In this document: positions 34,719-45,038 of the stretch, one piece after another
Layout of the letters: the number at the start of each line of letters is the position of its first letter
Position numbering within the stretch: position 1 is the first letter of the stretch
From: Nostoc sp. JL33
GTDB lineage: Bacteria; Cyanobacteriota; Cyanobacteriia; Cyanobacteriales; Nostocaceae
NCBI RefSeq assembly: GCF_017114985.1
Contig: NZ_JABXKP010000035.1
Coordinates: 33,718-97,717 of the forward strand
Length of the DNA: 64,000 nucleotides
Direction: 5' to 3'
Made by a program: the position numbers and the translations under genes
Notes under the pieces: generated by a model
The model's input: the letters and a program-made list of their open reading frames with translations, nothing else
Told to the model about the DNA's origin: nothing
The model's database searches: none

Positions 34719-35981
34719 TTAAGCAAGGAAACCTGCGAAAAAGTCAAGAGTTTCTTTCAGTGCTTTGATGAAAATATCAATTTCCTCGCGGGTATTGTAG
34801 AAAGATAAACTTGCTCGTGCGGTTGCAGCAAGACCTAAATAGCGGTGTAATGGTTGAGTGCAGTGGTGTCCAGAACGGATGGCAACGCCTTCTTGATCTA
34901 ATAATGTAGATAAGTCGTTAGCGTGAACTTCTCCGGCTGTGAATGACGCAAGAGCTGCTCTACCTTCACCTTTTGCATTTGGTTTGGGGCCGTAAATTCT
35001 AATTTGGGGAATTTGCTCTAATTGTTGGAACAAATAAGCTGTTAATTCTGCTTCGTAGGCGTGGATTTTATCCATGCCGATACTGCTAAGATAATCGATC
35101 GCAGCACCAAGTGCGATCGCTTCCCCAATTGCAGGTGTACCAGCTTCAAATTTATGCGGTAATTCTGCATAGGTGGAATGGTCTAAATACACCTCTGCAA
35201 TCATCTCACCACCACCAAAAAATGGTGGCATTGATTCTAACAATTCCAACTTGCCATACAAAAATCCTATCCCAGTTGGCGCACACATTTTATGACCAGA
35301 TGCTACCAACCAGTCACAATCTATTTGTTGCACATCGACAGGGAAGTGGGGAACACTTTGGCAAGCATCAACTAAGAATTTAGCACCATATTCGTGAGCG
35401 ATCGCACCAATTTCTTCCACTGGATTAATGCAACCCAAAGCATTAGAAATATGCACCACCGACACTAACTTTGTTTTGTCGGAAATCAGCTTTTTAAACT
35501 GTGACAAATCAAAAGTTTCTTCTGGTGTCAGTTCCACAAATTTTAGTACTGCACCCGTTTTTTGTGCTACCAATTGCCAAGGCACAATATTACTGTGGTG
35601 TTCCATCACCGACAGAATAATTTCATCCCCAGGCTGCAAATTATTCATTCCCCAGCTATAAGCTACTAGGTTAATCGCCTCACTTGCATTGCGGGTGTAG
35701 ATGATTTCCTGACGCGATGCAGCATTAATGAATTTGGCAACTTTATCTCTAGCACCTTCATAAGCATCAGTAGCTTTAGCACTCAACGTATGGGCGCCTC
35801 GATGCACGTTAGCATTATAGTGTTCGTAATAATCCCGTAGGGTATTTAACACCAATAAAGGCTTTTGCGATGTCGCAGCATTATCAAGATAAACCAGGGG
35901 TTTCTCGTTGATTTCCTGATGCAATATCGGGAAGTCAGCGCGAACTTTATCAGCAAGGGTTTTGGTAGAGGTGAAAGTCAT
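34719..35981 (-). CDS. sufS: Cysteine desulfurase SufS
   Basis: A 420-residue pyridoxal-phosphate enzyme that takes sulfur from cysteine for the SufBCD scaffold. [11 protein letters not shown] is at the N-terminus; [14 protein letters not shown] and [14 protein letters not shown] flank the cofactor; [17 protein letters not shown] contains the Schiff-base Lys. The active Cys lies in [16 protein letters not shown], a group II (SufS) loop. It is the last gene of sufBCDS, 14 bp after sufD, and is presumably controlled by SufR. No sufE was seen nearby. Confidence 0.96.
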   Translation of the reverse strand: MTFTSTKTLADKVRADFPILHQEINEKPLVYLDNAATSQKPLLVLNTLRDYYEHYNANVHRGAHTLSAKATDAYEGARDKVAKFINAASRQEIIYTRNASEAINLVAYSWGMNNLQPGDEIILSVMEHHSNIVPWQLVAQKTGAVLKFVELTPEETFDLSQFKKLISDKTKLVSVVHISNALGCINPVEEIGAIAHEYGAKFLVDACQSVPHFPVDVQQIDCDWLVASGHKMCAPTGIGFLYGKLELLESMPPFFGGGEMIAEVYLDHSTYAELPHKFEAGTPAIGEAIALGAAIDYLSSIGMDKIHAYEAELTAYLFQQLEQIPQIRIYGPKPNAKGEGRAALASFTAGEVHANDLSTLLDQEGVAIRSGHHCTQPLHRYLGLAATARASLSFYNTREEIDIFIKALKETLDFFAGFLA

Positions 35982-35995
35982 TGGTAGATTAGTTA

Positions 35996-37357
35996 TTACT
36001 CATTAGTCAGGGACTTGAGATTATTGACTGTGTTTAAAAGGATTTCTCGCAGAGAGGGAACCGGTATTTGGTTGATAACTTCAGCAGCGAAAGCGTTAAT
36101 TAACAACTTCCGAGCATCGTTTTCATCAATTCCCCGACTTTGCAGATAGAATATTTCATCATCTTCCAATTGGCTAACGGTAGCACCGTGGGCGCACTTT
36201 ACATTATCCGCAGTAATTTCCAATTGGGGTTTAGTATCAACTCTGGCTTTCGATGATAGTAGCAAATTGCGATTCAACTGGGCTGCATTTGTCAACTGTG
36301 CTCGTTTGGGTACAAAAACTTTACCATTGAACACCGCATGAGCGCGATCGCCTACAATACATTTATGCAATTGGTCACTTGTACCGTGAGGATAGTTGAG
36401 TGCGATCGCACTGTGAGTATCAGACAACTGCTTACCAGAAATTATCGTCAAACCATTGAGAGTAGTTTGTGTCTGCTCACCAGTTTGCAAAATCTCCAAA
36501 TTATGCCGCGACAACTTCGCACCTAAAGTTATGGCATGACAAGTATATCGACTATCACGAGCTTGAGCGATCGCAGTTTTCCCAATATGAAAAGCCTCTG
36601 CACCTTCCCACTCAACCCTAGTGTGACTCACTTGGGCATTGTCACCCACCCAAACTTCCGTAACCGCGTTAGTTAAATAAACTCCGTCCTCTGCGCCTCT
36701 GCGGTTCGTATACTCCTCAACCAACGTCACCTGCGAACCACTTTCCGCCACCACCAAACAACGCGGCTGCGAAATCGTCGCCGTCTCACCCACAACCGAA
36801 ATAAACACCAAATGAATAGGCGTTTCAACTACCACATTCTTCTTCACCCACACCACAGCTGCATCAGTTATCCCAGCCGTGTTGAGAGCAGTAAAAACCT
36901 CCTGCGCTCCCTCAGCTTGAGCTAAATACTGCCGTACACCCTCTTGCTCAACCGCAGACAAACCAGCCAAATTACTCACCACAATCCCAGACGGCAAATC
37001 TGAAACTGCGGATAACTCCGGCGCATAAACACCATTCACAAATACCAAACGACTATTAGCCGCTTCTGGCAAAATATCAAATTCTAAAGACGCGTAATTT
37101 ACCGTCTCTACATTAAATTGAAGCTTTCGCAGAGACGACAAATCAGTAAATCGCCATTCTTCCTCGCGGGTAGTCGGGATAATCGAGTGACGTACCCAAT
37201 TAGCAGCACTTTGGCGTAATTCCTGCAACCAACCTTCTGTTTTATTTGCTGTTACTTGATTTAACAACCCAGTCAGATAATCATCTCTATCTAACATCGA
37301 TGTCAAACTGACTGCATTTGAATTAGGTATTGCACTAGGAGATACTTGAATATTCAT
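35996..37357 (-). CDS. sufD: Fe-S cluster assembly protein SufD
   Basis: A 453-residue scaffold subunit that pairs with SufB in SufBC2D. The N-terminal helical part ([20 protein letters not shown]) leads to a right-handed beta-helix core. [20 protein letters not shown] and [20 protein letters not shown] form the conserved C-terminus, with the His of KCAHGAT that works with SufB's Cys. Its start overlaps the sufC stop (TAATG), implying coupled translation. Expected length and no gaps. Confidence 0.95.
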   Translation of the reverse strand: MNIQVSPSAIPNSNAVSLTSMLDRDDYLTGLLNQVTANKTEGWLQELRQSAANWVRHSIIPTTREEEWRFTDLSSLRKLQFNVETVNYASLEFDILPEAANSRLVFVNGVYAPELSAVSDLPSGIVVSNLAGLSAVEQEGVRQYLAQAEGAQEVFTALNTAGITDAAVVWVKKNVVVETPIHLVFISVVGETATISQPRCLVVAESGSQVTLVEEYTNRRGAEDGVYLTNAVTEVWVGDNAQVSHTRVEWEGAEAFHIGKTAIAQARDSRYTCHAITLGAKLSRHNLEILQTGEQTQTTLNGLTIISGKQLSDTHSAIALNYPHGTSDQLHKCIVGDRAHAVFNGKVFVPKRAQLTNAAQLNRNLLLSSKARVDTKPQLEITADNVKCAHGATVSQLEDDEIFYLQSRGIDENDARKLLINAFAAEVINQIPVPSLREILLNTVNNLKSLTNE

Positions 37358-38148
37358 TACACACCCACCTCAGCAGCAGCAAACTCTTCCAGCACCCAGT
37401 CATAACCGCGAGACTCTAATTTTAGTGCCAGTTCCTTACCACCACTGGTAATAATCCGCCCGTTTGCCATCACATGCACAAAATCAGGCACAATATAATC
37501 GAGTAACCGTTGGTAGTGAGTAATCAAAATTGTAGAATTTTCTGGAGTTGCCAGTTGATTTACCCCATTCGCCACAATTCGGAGCGCGTCAATATCCAAA
37601 CCCGAATCTGTTTCATCCAAAATTCCTAACTTTGGTTCCAGCAACGCCATTTGCAGAATTTCATTCCGCTTCTTCTCGCCACCAGAAAACCCTTCATTCA
37701 AACTGCGACTGAGAAAACTGGGATTCATCTTCACCACATCCAGCTTTTCCTCAATCAAATCGTCAAAATCAAAAGCGTCTATTTCCTCTAAACCTTGCGC
37801 CTTGCGCCGGGAATTGTACGCCACCCGCAAGAAATCCAAATTGCTCACACCCGGAATTTCTAACGGATACTGAAACGCCAAAAACACACCACTTCTGGCG
37901 CGTTCCTCCGGCTCCAACTCCAACAAATTTTGCCCTTGGAAAATCACCTCACCGCCAGTCACTTCATACGCCGGATGCCCAGCCAGCACCTTAGAAAAAG
38001 TACTCTTACCAGAACCATTCGGCCCCATAATCGCATGAATTTCACCCGATCGCACATCCAGATTCACACCCTTAAGAATCGGTGTCCCATCAACATTAGC
38101 CGTCAGATTCCTTACTGACAGCACAACTTCACTATTTTCAATAATCAT
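37357..38148 (-). CDS. sufC: Fe-S cluster assembly ATPase SufC
   Basis: A 263-residue ABC-type ATPase of the SufBCD complex. Walker A is [16 protein letters not shown], the Q-loop is [14 protein letters not shown], the signature is [18 protein letters not shown], and Walker B is [17 protein letters not shown] place the start at ATG 38148 ([15 protein letters not shown]). The frame extends 21 codons upstream into CGCAGAGAGCGCAGAG-type repeat sequence that encodes an unnatural Arg/Glu-rich tail. The gap to sufB is 100 bp and contains that repeat. Confidence 0.96.
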   Translation of the reverse strand: MIIENSEVVLSVRNLTANVDGTPILKGVNLDVRSGEIHAIMGPNGSGKSTFSKVLAGHPAYEVTGGEVIFQGQNLLELEPEERARSGVFLAFQYPLEIPGVSNLDFLRVAYNSRRKAQGLEEIDAFDFDDLIEEKLDVVKMNPSFLSRSLNEGFSGGEKKRNEILQMALLEPKLGILDETDSGLDIDALRIVANGVNQLATPENSTILITHYQRLLDYIVPDFVHVMANGRIITSGGKELALKLESRGYDWVLEEFAAAEVGV

Positions 38149-38248
38149 CTTCTCTCTTCTCTCTCTGCGCTCTCTGCGCCTCTGCGGTTCGTTATTCTTC
38201 CAGATAAACACAGAACACCGATGTATCTGTGTTTATCCTTACTTCCAC

Positions 38249-39688
38249 TTATCCCACACTGCCTTCCAACTTCAAACTCAACAACTTATCAGCTTCCACA
38301 GCAAACTCCATCGGTAGCTGATTGAAAACATCCTTACAGAAGCCGCTAATCATCATCGAAATAGCATCTTCCGAAGAAATACCCCGTTGAGCAAAGTAAA
38401 ATAACTGATCTTCCCCAATCTTAGAAGTAGAAGCTTCATGCTCCACCTTCGCACCGTTATTTTGCACCTGAATATAAGGGAAAGTGTTGGCATGGGCATT
38501 ATCCCCAATCAGCATTGAGTCACACTGAGAATAATTTCTCGCCCCAATCGCTGTTGGATTGACTTTCACCAAACCCCGATAGCTATTACTAGAATTACCT
38601 GCGGAGATTCCTTTAGAAATAATTGTACTGCGGGTATTCTTACCTACGTGAATCATCTTACTACCCGTATCAGCTTGCTGCTGATGATTTGTCAGCGCCA
38701 CCGAGTAAAACTCACCCACAGAGTTATCACCCACCAACACACAGCTAGGATATTTCCAAGTAATTGCCGAACCTGTTTCTACTTGAGTCCAGGAAATCTT
38801 GGAATTTACACCCTGACACAAACCGCGCTTGGTGACAAAGTTGTAAATACCGCCTTTACCGTTGGCATCTCCAGCGTACCAGTTTTGGACAGTGGAGTAT
38901 TTAATTTCGGCGTTGTCGAGGGCGACGAGTTCCACAACGGCGGCGTGCAGCTGATTGCTGTCATACATCGGTGCGGTGCAACCTTCGAGGTAAGAAACAT
39001 AACTACCTTCTTCGGCGACAATCAAAGTCCGCTCAAATTGTCCCGTGTCACCAGAGTTGATGCGGAAGTAGGTAGACAGTTCCATTGGGCATTTCACGCC
39101 TTTAGGAATGTATACAAAGGAACCATCGCTAAATACGGCGGCGTTCAAGGCGGCAAAATAATTGTCAGCGATGGGAACAACGCTACCCAGATATTTTTTA
39201 ATTAGTTCTGGGTGTTCTTGCAACGCTTCGGAAAACGAACAGAAAATAACGCCGTCTTCCGCTAGCTTTTCTTTAAATGTAGTGGCGACAGAAACGCTAT
39301 CGAAAATTGCATCAACGGCGACATTTGCCAGGCGCTTCTGTTCAGATAAAGAAATGCCTAACTTCTCGAAGGTTTCTAAAAGAGTTGGATCAACTTCGTC
39401 CAAACTGTTTAGTTTTTCCTTCTTACGTTTCGGCGCTGAGTAGTAAATGATATCCTGATAATTGATTGGCGGATACTTGACATTCGGCCAAGTTGGTTCC
39501 GTCATTTTTTGCCACTGGCGATAAGCTCTGAGGCGAAAGTCCAGCATGAACTGCGGCTCGTTCTTCTTGGAGGAGATCAAGCGTACAACGTCCTCGTCTA
39601 GTCCACGCGGAATAGTGTCGGCCTCAATATCGGTGATAAAGCCGTACTTGTAGGGTTGGTTGACTAAGGTTTTGACAGTGGCACTCAT
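38249..39688 (-). CDS. sufB: Fe-S cluster assembly protein SufB
   Basis: A 479-residue scaffold on which clusters are built. [20 protein letters not shown] is the typical beginning. [40 protein letters not shown] and [24 protein letters not shown] segments follow, and [20 protein letters not shown] near the end. First gene of the operon. Two CAAC-N6-GTTG SufR sites lie 129-187 bp upstream of its ATG, between it and the divergent sufR gene. Confidence 0.97.
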   Translation of the reverse strand: MSATVKTLVNQPYKYGFITDIEADTIPRGLDEDVVRLISSKKNEPQFMLDFRLRAYRQWQKMTEPTWPNVKYPPINYQDIIYYSAPKRKKEKLNSLDEVDPTLLETFEKLGISLSEQKRLANVAVDAIFDSVSVATTFKEKLAEDGVIFCSFSEALQEHPELIKKYLGSVVPIADNYFAALNAAVFSDGSFVYIPKGVKCPMELSTYFRINSGDTGQFERTLIVAEEGSYVSYLEGCTAPMYDSNQLHAAVVELVALDNAEIKYSTVQNWYAGDANGKGGIYNFVTKRGLCQGVNSKISWTQVETGSAITWKYPSCVLVGDNSVGEFYSVALTNHQQQADTGSKMIHVGKNTRSTIISKGISAGNSSNSYRGLVKVNPTAIGARNYSQCDSMLIGDNAHANTFPYIQVQNNGAKVEHEASTSKIGEDQLFYFAQRGISSEDAISMMISGFCKDVFNQLPMEFAVEADKLLSLKLEGSVG

Positions 39689-39816
39689 CAGTAATAATCT
39701 CTCGTGTTCGGAACTTGAATCTCTATAAGGATGGGAGTCGGACTTTTCTTTAGCCGATTCCCATCTCGCGTTACGGAATGGTTACACGGCTGCTAGAATA
39801 GTGGTGGAGACTAAAA

Positions 39817-39830
39817 CAACTTCATTGTTG
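39817..39830. promoter_or_regulatory. SufR operator, box 1
   Basis: CAAC-TTCATT-GTTG exactly matches the CAAC-N6-GTTG inverted repeat bound by SufR in cyanobacterial suf promoters. It lies 129 bp upstream of the sufB start. Confidence 0.85.
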
Positions 39831-39861
39831 TTTAACCTATCTTCATTTTACGCTAGATTAA

Positions 39862-39875
39862 CAACAACAATGTTG
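39862..39875. promoter_or_regulatory. SufR operator, box 2
   Basis: CAAC-AACAAT-GTTG is a second exact CAAC-N6-GTTG site, 31 bp from the first. Paired boxes are known for the sufR-sufB region, where SufR with its cluster represses both genes. Confidence 0.85.
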
Positions 39876-39879
39876 TCAA

Positions 39880-40115
39880 AGTCAAACAATTTTGGATTTT
39901 AGATTTGCAATTTTGGTGAAGCAGCGCGGTCTTCTCCCAAAGGGAGAGGCTAGCGCCAAGGGGGTTTCCCCCATGAGCGACTGCTGAACCCGTAGGGATT
40001 GAAAGAGACCACAAGGGTGCTTGGCTCAAGGATTTTAGATTGACGATAGCGTAGCGGGGCATATACCAGAAAACTTTTTTAATCCAAAATCCAAAATCCA
40101 AAATCGGCACGGTCA
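39880..40115. repeat. Repeat-derived insert between SufR operators and sufR
   Basis: The stretch begins with AATTTTGGATTTTAGATTT and ends with AATCCAAAATCCAAAATCC, inverted to each other. Inside are GGTCTTCTCCCAAAGGGAG and GCGCCAAGGGGGTTTCCCCC, typical interspersed repeat modules. It separates the operators from the sufR start by nearly 300 bp. Confidence 0.6.
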
Positions 40116-40172
40116 AATTTTCAAAGAAATTAATTTTTGGGGCGTTCGCTGAACGTCTCGCACCACATGAAG

Positions 40173-40856
40173 ATGGCGACTACCCACCAGTCCTCAACCA
40201 AGCAAGATATCCTAGAATATCTGCACAAACATGAAAAAGCAACGGCTTTGGAGCTAGCTGAAGTTTTAGACGTTACCCCCCAAGCTATTCGTCGCCATCT
40301 CAAAGATTTGGAGACGGAGGAGCTAGTTTTGTATTCGACATCAGTGCAGGCGGCGGGGATGGGGCGTCCGCAGCACCTTTATCAGCTGAGTCGTCAAGGA
40401 CGCGATCGCTTGCATCGAACAATGAGCGATCGCTTTGGTGATGGCCACGGCAATTTTGCGGTTTCGTTGCTAGACACCTTAGCCGAAACGATGGGACATG
40501 AGCAATTTAAATGGATTTTACAGAAACAGTGGGAGCGCAAAGCCCTAGAATATCGCGATCGCGTGGGTAGCGGTTCACTGCGGGAACGTGTAGCTAACTT
40601 AGTAGAGTTCAGAAAAGCGGAAGGCTTCATGGCGGAATATCACCCGGTTGATGTGAATGACTGCTTTGAGAGCGATCGCTTTATTTTAATGGAGCATAAC
40701 TGCGCTATTTCCAACGTTGCCGAGTCTTTCCCCAGCATCTGTGGTCACGAATTAGAAATGTTTGCTGCCGTCTTACCTGATTGTACCGTAGAACGCACTC
40801 ACTGGATTATCGATGGCGAACATCGTTGTGGCTATTTGGTACAAGTTCGCAAGTAA
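40173..40856 (+). CDS. sufR: Iron-sulfur-sensing repressor SufR
   Basis: A 227-residue DeoR-type repressor of the suf operon. The winged helix is ILEYLHKHEKATALELAEVL followed by VTPQAIRRHLKDLE. Four Cys for the 4Fe-4S cluster appear with the exact SufR spacing C-x12-C-x13-C-x14-C, from HNCAISN through SICGHEL and PDCTVER to EHRCGYL. I choose ATG 40173 (MATTHQSSTKQ); ATG 40167 is also possible, while a start at 40137 begins in repeat DNA. Divergent from sufBCDS. Holo-SufR should repress both directions through the two CAAC-N6-GTTG sites. Confidence 0.96.
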   Translation: MATTHQSSTKQDILEYLHKHEKATALELAEVLDVTPQAIRRHLKDLETEELVLYSTSVQAAGMGRPQHLYQLSRQGRDRLHRTMSDRFGDGHGNFAVSLLDTLAETMGHEQFKWILQKQWERKALEYRDRVGSGSLRERVANLVEFRKAEGFMAEYHPVDVNDCFESDRFILMEHNCAISNVAESFPSICGHELEMFAAVLPDCTVERTHWIIDGEHRCGYLVQVRK

Positions 40857-40959
40857 AAGTTTCATAAATTAACTCGGTTTTAGATATAGCTTCGTAATCG
40901 ATAATAGCTAAATAGCAACTACCCATTATCAATAATCAACTAAGTTTGAGATAACGTTT

Positions 40960-41220
40960 ATGGACGTACTACCACAGCAACCATCAGCACAATTTTTAAC
41001 TCTGGAAGAGTCCGCAAAAGTAGATGCCGCCTTGTTGTCTTCCCCAGAAAAGTTTTTAACAAGATTGACAATTTCATCACTTAAGCTTTTGAAGCATATT
41101 GCCCAAGAGTACAGCGTTGATATTGAAGATTTGACAGCACAGCAAGTAATTGCCTGGTTTGAAAAAGACGGCAGAATTCGACGTGAACAGGGCATTGAAG
41201 GTTCATACCTGAAATGGTGA
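40960..41220 (+). CDS. Conserved small cyanobacterial protein, unknown function
   Basis: An 86-residue soluble helical protein (SAQFLTLEESAKVDAALL, FLTRLTISSLKLLKHIAQEY, LTAQQVIAWFEKDGRIRREQ, ending YLKW). I recognise it as a small protein conserved in Nostocales without assigned function. Good coding character and a conserved-looking C-terminus favour this frame over the opposite-strand frame of similar length. It lies 103 bp after sufR, same strand. Confidence 0.75.
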   Translation: MDVLPQQPSAQFLTLEESAKVDAALLSSPEKFLTRLTISSLKLLKHIAQEYSVDIEDLTAQQVIAWFEKDGRIRREQGIEGSYLKW

Positions 41221-41264
41221 TCTGCGGTAGTAAAGTTTTCGTTACAAGCCAATCTAATTCATAA

Positions 41265-41520
41265 TTAATAATTACTAATTCATAATTGCAAGACGCTCTC
41301 TTTACGCGGACTCGAACGCGCAGAGCGTCTGCTACGGAGGACAAGCTACGCTATCAGTGAGGGCCTTACCCTGTGCACGCTCTTGTAGACCACGCTCATT
41401 TTTTGAATGAGCGTGGTTGCTCTGAACCCATAAAATTTATGAATTATGAATTATGAATTAATAATTATTTGCGTCTCGTTGGCGCAGCCGAAGGTAGAGA
41501 AGAGAAGCAATCGCAAACTA
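41265..41520. repeat. Cluster of interspersed repeats and hairpins
   Basis: AATTCATAATTAATAATT at the left is inverted to AATTATGAATTATGAATTA at about 41450. Between them lie GCGCAGAGCGTCTGCTACGG and the hairpin ACCACGCTCATTTTTTGAAT with its GAGCGTGGT arm (41391-41419). GCGTCTCGTTGGCGCAGCC follows near 41474. No gene is supported between 41221 and 41754. Confidence 0.55.
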
Positions 41521-41690
41521 CAGATGTTGCGATTGCAATGGCAGAATTAATTGGACGCTACAAACGCCAGTCTTAAATAGATAAGCTAAACCACATCTAG
41601 GAAAGCATATCTAAAATTTATATAACTCTTGTGGGGTGGGCCGAAAAGCCCGCCGTAATTATGCAATTTAAATGTGGAACAGCTTAAACA

Positions 41691-41716
41691 AAAAGCACCT
41701 TGAAAAAGGTGCTTTT
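41691..41716 (-). terminator. Rho-independent terminator of the 41755-42387 gene
   Basis: The arms AAAAGCACCT and AGGTGCTTTT are a perfect 10-bp stem, with T-rich sequence on both sides. It sits 39 bp past the minus-strand stop. Confidence 0.75.
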
Positions 41717-41754
41717 ATTTAAAATAAATAACATTTGATTTTTCAAACAATTAT

Positions 41755-42387
41755 TTAAGCATTGTAATTGTTAGCCCGAGGACTACGAGCTCCAGTTACG
41801 GCTCCAATCATTGAGGCTATTAAACCCAACAAAGAACCAAACACAAACCACCACAATCCCGAACGTAAATTAGCTGCCGTTTCACGAGCTTGTTGGGCAC
41901 TTATGCTTGCTTGTGGTACATTAACACCACCTTGCTGTTGTACCTGGTTTATGACTTCCCCAGCGTTAGAAGCAGCAACACCAAAAGCACCAGATACTCC
42001 ACTTGCTAAAAGCCATGAGCTAACTGCCAAAGTCGTTGCCCAAAGAATTGCGCCGTTAAGAAGTGCTGTATTGCGGTTCATCGGCCCACAAGCACGGGCT
42101 GTAACCCAACCGCCAGTAAATAGAGAAATCAACAAAGCCAGAGTTGACCAAAGCCCCGCATTACCCGCAGCGTTAGGGGCAATTGATCTAGGTGCACCTG
42201 AACCTTCAACTGTGCCTGCCGCAAACGCACCTATTATAGCGCTCAAAATTAATTGAGTGGCTAAAGAAACCAACAAACCAGAAATAATCGGTCCCCAGCG
42301 AACAAGATCATGATATTCAGCTACTCGGGCTCCTACCACAGGCTCAGTAGCAATACCTTCATTACCTGTCCGATTTACGTATGACAT
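41755..42387 (-). CDS. Four-helix membrane protein, unknown function
   Basis: A 210-residue integral membrane protein. Helices are seen in WGPIISGLLVSLATQLILSA, TLALLISLFTGGWVTARACG, LLNGAILWATTLAVSSWLLA and WWFVFGSLLGLIASMIGAVT. A Gln/Ser-rich loop of about 40 residues lies between the last two. No catalytic or transport motif is recognisable. Small-residue-rich helices suggest tight packing. Single gene with its own terminator. Confidence 0.8.
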   Translation of the reverse strand: MSYVNRTGNEGIATEPVVGARVAEYHDLVRWGPIISGLLVSLATQLILSAIIGAFAAGTVEGSGAPRSIAPNAAGNAGLWSTLALLISLFTGGWVTARACGPMNRNTALLNGAILWATTLAVSSWLLASGVSGAFGVAASNAGEVINQVQQQGGVNVPQASISAQQARETAANLRSGLWWFVFGSLLGLIASMIGAVTGARSPRANNYNA

Positions 42388-42714
42388 AGTTTATGTTCTC
42401 CAGTGCTGTTTCAGCAAAGTTTATCTCAGTTATATTCAGGTTTATTGTCATAATTAAACAACTAAATCATCTGTTTTTACATCTATCAATATAAATATTT
42501 AATGAATCTATCTTTAGTTATAAAAAACCAACGCCTTTAACAATTTTTAATCAAATTCAATATTTATTTATTATTTAATGATTATTTAGAAGTTCAAATA
42601 CAGTTAATAACTGCTATATATGATAATTTATCTGGAAAAAAATTAGACTTAATCCAAAACTTTGTAAGCCTAATTATAAAATTTTCACAAAGTAATTAGA
42701 CAGCCAATAAAAGA
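42388..42714. other. AT-rich spacer
   Basis: Nothing recognisable is seen here except strong A+T content. Confidence 0.4.
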
Positions 42715-43041
42715 TCATCGCATCTTTACAGCAGTGCCAGTAGCAGTAATTAGCAAAAGAACTCCTGACTGATCAAGATTGATTGTGCCAGTATCAATTT
42801 CAATCCCGATCACAGCATTTGCTCCTAAACGTTGTGCTCGTTGTTCTAATTCTTCTAGTGCCTTGCGTTGACCCTGCTCAAATAGACGCTCATAACTAGC
42901 AGTGCGTCCACCGATAATATCTCGAATACCAGCCAAAAAGTCCCGCAAGAAATTGCTGCCGTAGACTACTTCTGCTGTGACAATGCCTAAATATGATTCA
43001 ATAACGGCTCCTTGAATCACATCAGTGGTAGTTATAATCAT
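42715..43041 (-). CDS. YbjQ-family protein
   Basis: A 108-residue protein of the YbjQ/heavy-metal-binding-domain family, which forms pentameric rings of unknown role. The hallmarks are GAVIESYLGIVTAEVVYGSN, GIRDIIGGRTASYERLFEQG, and AQRLGANAVIGIEIDTGTI. Length is normal. Despite the old family name, no cysteine metal site is present. Single gene. Confidence 0.9.
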   Translation of the reverse strand: MIITTTDVIQGAVIESYLGIVTAEVVYGSNFLRDFLAGIRDIIGGRTASYERLFEQGQRKALEELEQRAQRLGANAVIGIEIDTGTINLDQSGVLLLITATGTAVKMR

Positions 43042-43516
43042 AAATTAGCCTCCAAAATAGCATATATGTTGATATTTATGATGAAAATACTCTAATAAAT
43101 GTAAATTTATTTATACATATATAATTAGCCTGCATTGAGATAGGTTTGATAAACATATTCTCACACAATTTTAGATTGCGATCGCTGACATCGGGTATGA
43201 AGTGCCATTGGCGGATCGCCTATTTAGGATTAAGTGAGATACTTGCTAGTTTTTGGGGAATCATAAGTATAACTACTGTCAAAAAAGAGTGTAATTCTGG
43301 TATTGTCCGAATTTATATCTAGAGTAAGCTGATTTGATCATTTATACCTCGTATTTTATCTTTCAGTAAAAACTCTGTGATCCAGCCCTGATTGTAAAGG
43401 AAATAGTGGATGAACTATAACATCTTAATGAATACGAAGAAATACAGTTTTCAAAAGTCCATATTTTTGTTTTAATGTACAAGAAAAAAGTCGTCTAAGA
43501 TTTCAGGAAATTTACT
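43042..43516. other. Gene-free spacer
   Basis: An AT-rich region containing one HIP1 octamer near 43179 and no recognisable gene or repeat. It precedes the GTG of the TPR gene. Confidence 0.4.
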
Positions 43517-44197
43517 GTGTACAAACCAACGTCATTTGTGTTTAGTGTGGTGTTATTAGGATGTTTTGCCTTCAGCATACCTTCAGTGGCTCAGGCTCAG
43601 GTATTAGTGGCACAAGCCAAAAACCCACAGTTAAAGCAACTGCTAGAAGAAGGACGGAGGTTAGTGGATACCGGCGATTATGGTGGTGCGATCGCTGTTT
43701 ATCAGCAAGCAGCTAGCCTAGATCCCAAGAATGCTAAAATTCATTCAGGTATTGGCTACTTATACGCTCAACAGGGAAATTACCAGGCGGCATTAACAGC
43801 TTATCGTCGTGCGATCGGCATCAACCCCAACAACAGTGATTTTTACTACGCTGTGGGTTACATCAAAGCGAATTTGGGCGACACACCTGGGGCAAAGGAA
43901 GGCTACCGTCGTGCCATACAGTTGAACCGTAACAACGTTAATGCCTATTTAGGATTGGCTGTGACGCAATCGCGTATGGGAGACTATAGTGCAGCTACCT
44001 GGGCATACCAACAAGCAATCGAGTTGGATAAGAACAACGCCCAGACTTATGAATTGATGGGTTCGATGTATAAACAACGACGACAAACCAAACAAGCGAA
44101 CAGCTTGCTTCAGAAAGCCCGTGACTTGTACAAGCGGCGCAATGACTCACAAGGCGTAGAAAGGGTAGAAGTCATGCTGCGACAGTTAGGAGGATGA
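43517..44197 (+). CDS. Exported TPR protein
   Basis: A 226-residue protein starting at GTG. The signal peptide is SFVFSVVLLGCFAFSIPSVAQAQ, so it is periplasmic or thylakoid-luminal. Four to five TPR units follow from about residue 40 (DYGGAIAVYQQAASLDPKNA, NYQAALTAYRRAIGINPNNS, DTPGAKEGYRRAIQLNRNNV and so on). It has no other domain. TPR proteins of this type scaffold envelope or photosynthetic complexes; the partner is unknown. Its stop is 3 bp from the end of the convergent ABC relic. Confidence 0.88.
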   Translation: MYKPTSFVFSVVLLGCFAFSIPSVAQAQVLVAQAKNPQLKQLLEEGRRLVDTGDYGGAIAVYQQAASLDPKNAKIHSGIGYLYAQQGNYQAALTAYRRAIGINPNNSDFYYAVGYIKANLGDTPGAKEGYRRAIQLNRNNVNAYLGLAVTQSRMGDYSAATWAYQQAIELDKNNAQTYELMGSMYKQRRQTKQANSLLQKARDLYKRRNDSQGVERVEVMLRQLGG

Positions 44198-44199
44198 GG

Positions 44200-44587
44200 T
44201 TAATCTAACTGGCGTCCCGTTAATTCCACAAAAATATCTTCCAAGTTAGGGGGACGCACCATCATTCCGGTTTTATATAGACATTTGCTGCTTCTAAGGA
44301 TGGGAAAAATAAATATTCCCACTTCAGATACACCTAATTGCTTCATTACCAAACCTTTAAGCTCTCGCAATCTGCAACCGTCGTTTCGTACTCCCAGACA
44401 GGATTTTTAGCAAATTATCACGTTTTCCTGCTAGCTCAACATATAGCCATTGATTAATTCGTTTTTGTCGCTGCGGGTTGCTAATGCGATCTAGTCTCCC
44501 ATGCAGTTCCATATTTTCCCAAACGGTTAAATCGTTATATATACTGATTTGCTGCAAGACTAGTACCGCAAGGCGGAAGTCACGCAT
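44200..44587 (-). pseudogene. Relic of an ABC transporter ATPase
   Basis: Two pieces of one ABC ATPase remain. The first covers QQISIYNDLTVWENMELHGR and LSGSTKRRLQIARA, the Q-loop region and a damaged signature. The second, translated from 44200-44270, gives MVRPPNLEDIFVELTGRQLD followed by a stop, the usual C-terminus of ABC-2-type ATPases. Walker A, Walker B and the H-loop region are missing, and the join contains a stop. The gene is dead. No permease neighbour remains. Confidence 0.8.
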
Positions 44588-44729
44588 TCACGCATTCACG
44601 CATTCAAAAGTATTATGAAATAAGCTATGAGAGGGATTTGAAATGGTTGCTCTATTTACGCCGTGGCGTACTAGGCCAATACTCTAGTCGTTATACACCA
44701 TATCACTACTTAATCATTCCTGAACAACA

Positions 44730-44762
44730 AGATTCCCGACTTCTCTGGAAAATCGGGAATCT
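44730..44762. repeat. AGATTCCCGA hairpin
   Basis: The arms AGATTCCCGACTT and AATCGGGAATCT pair imperfectly. It belongs to the same family as the perfect hairpin at 56687-56719. It lies just past the end of the 44785 gene and may terminate that transcript, though no clear T-run follows. Confidence 0.55.
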
Positions 44763-44784
44763 GAGGCTTTCGATTTGAACGAAA

Positions 44785-45036
44785 TCAAATAGGATTCATA
44801 TAGCGATTTTGATAGTAAGCCAAAATTTGGTTAACTCGTTGCCGACTTTCTGAACCAGAGTTTGCTGTCCAGGAGATGGACAAGCCACCAATTTGACTTT
44901 GATTGTAATCAAACTGTTGGGATGACTGGGGAATTAAATCCACTTCTACCCCTTCGACTTGACATAAATGAGCTGCTATCTCTCTATAGACTGCTAAAGG
45001 CAAACCAGCGAATTCAATTTTTTCCTTAGTCTCCAT
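44785..45036 (-). CDS. Conserved cyanobacterial hypothetical protein, 83 residues
   Basis: An 83-residue soluble protein with IEFAGLPLAVYREIAAHLCQ, VEGVEVDLIPQSSQQFDY and ILAYYQNRYMNPI. I do not recognise a domain. Its start is 2 bp after the stop of the lipoprotein gene, so the two are almost surely one operon. It is likely cytoplasmic. Confidence 0.72.
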   Translation of the reverse strand: METKEKIEFAGLPLAVYREIAAHLCQVEGVEVDLIPQSSQQFDYNQSQIGGLSISWTANSGSESRQRVNQILAYYQNRYMNPI

Positions 45037-45038
45037 CT

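Noticed and set aside
40929..41252. 107-codon minus-strand frame opposite the 86-residue gene
   Set aside because: The plus-strand frame has better coding character and a conserved-looking sequence, so this is its shadow.
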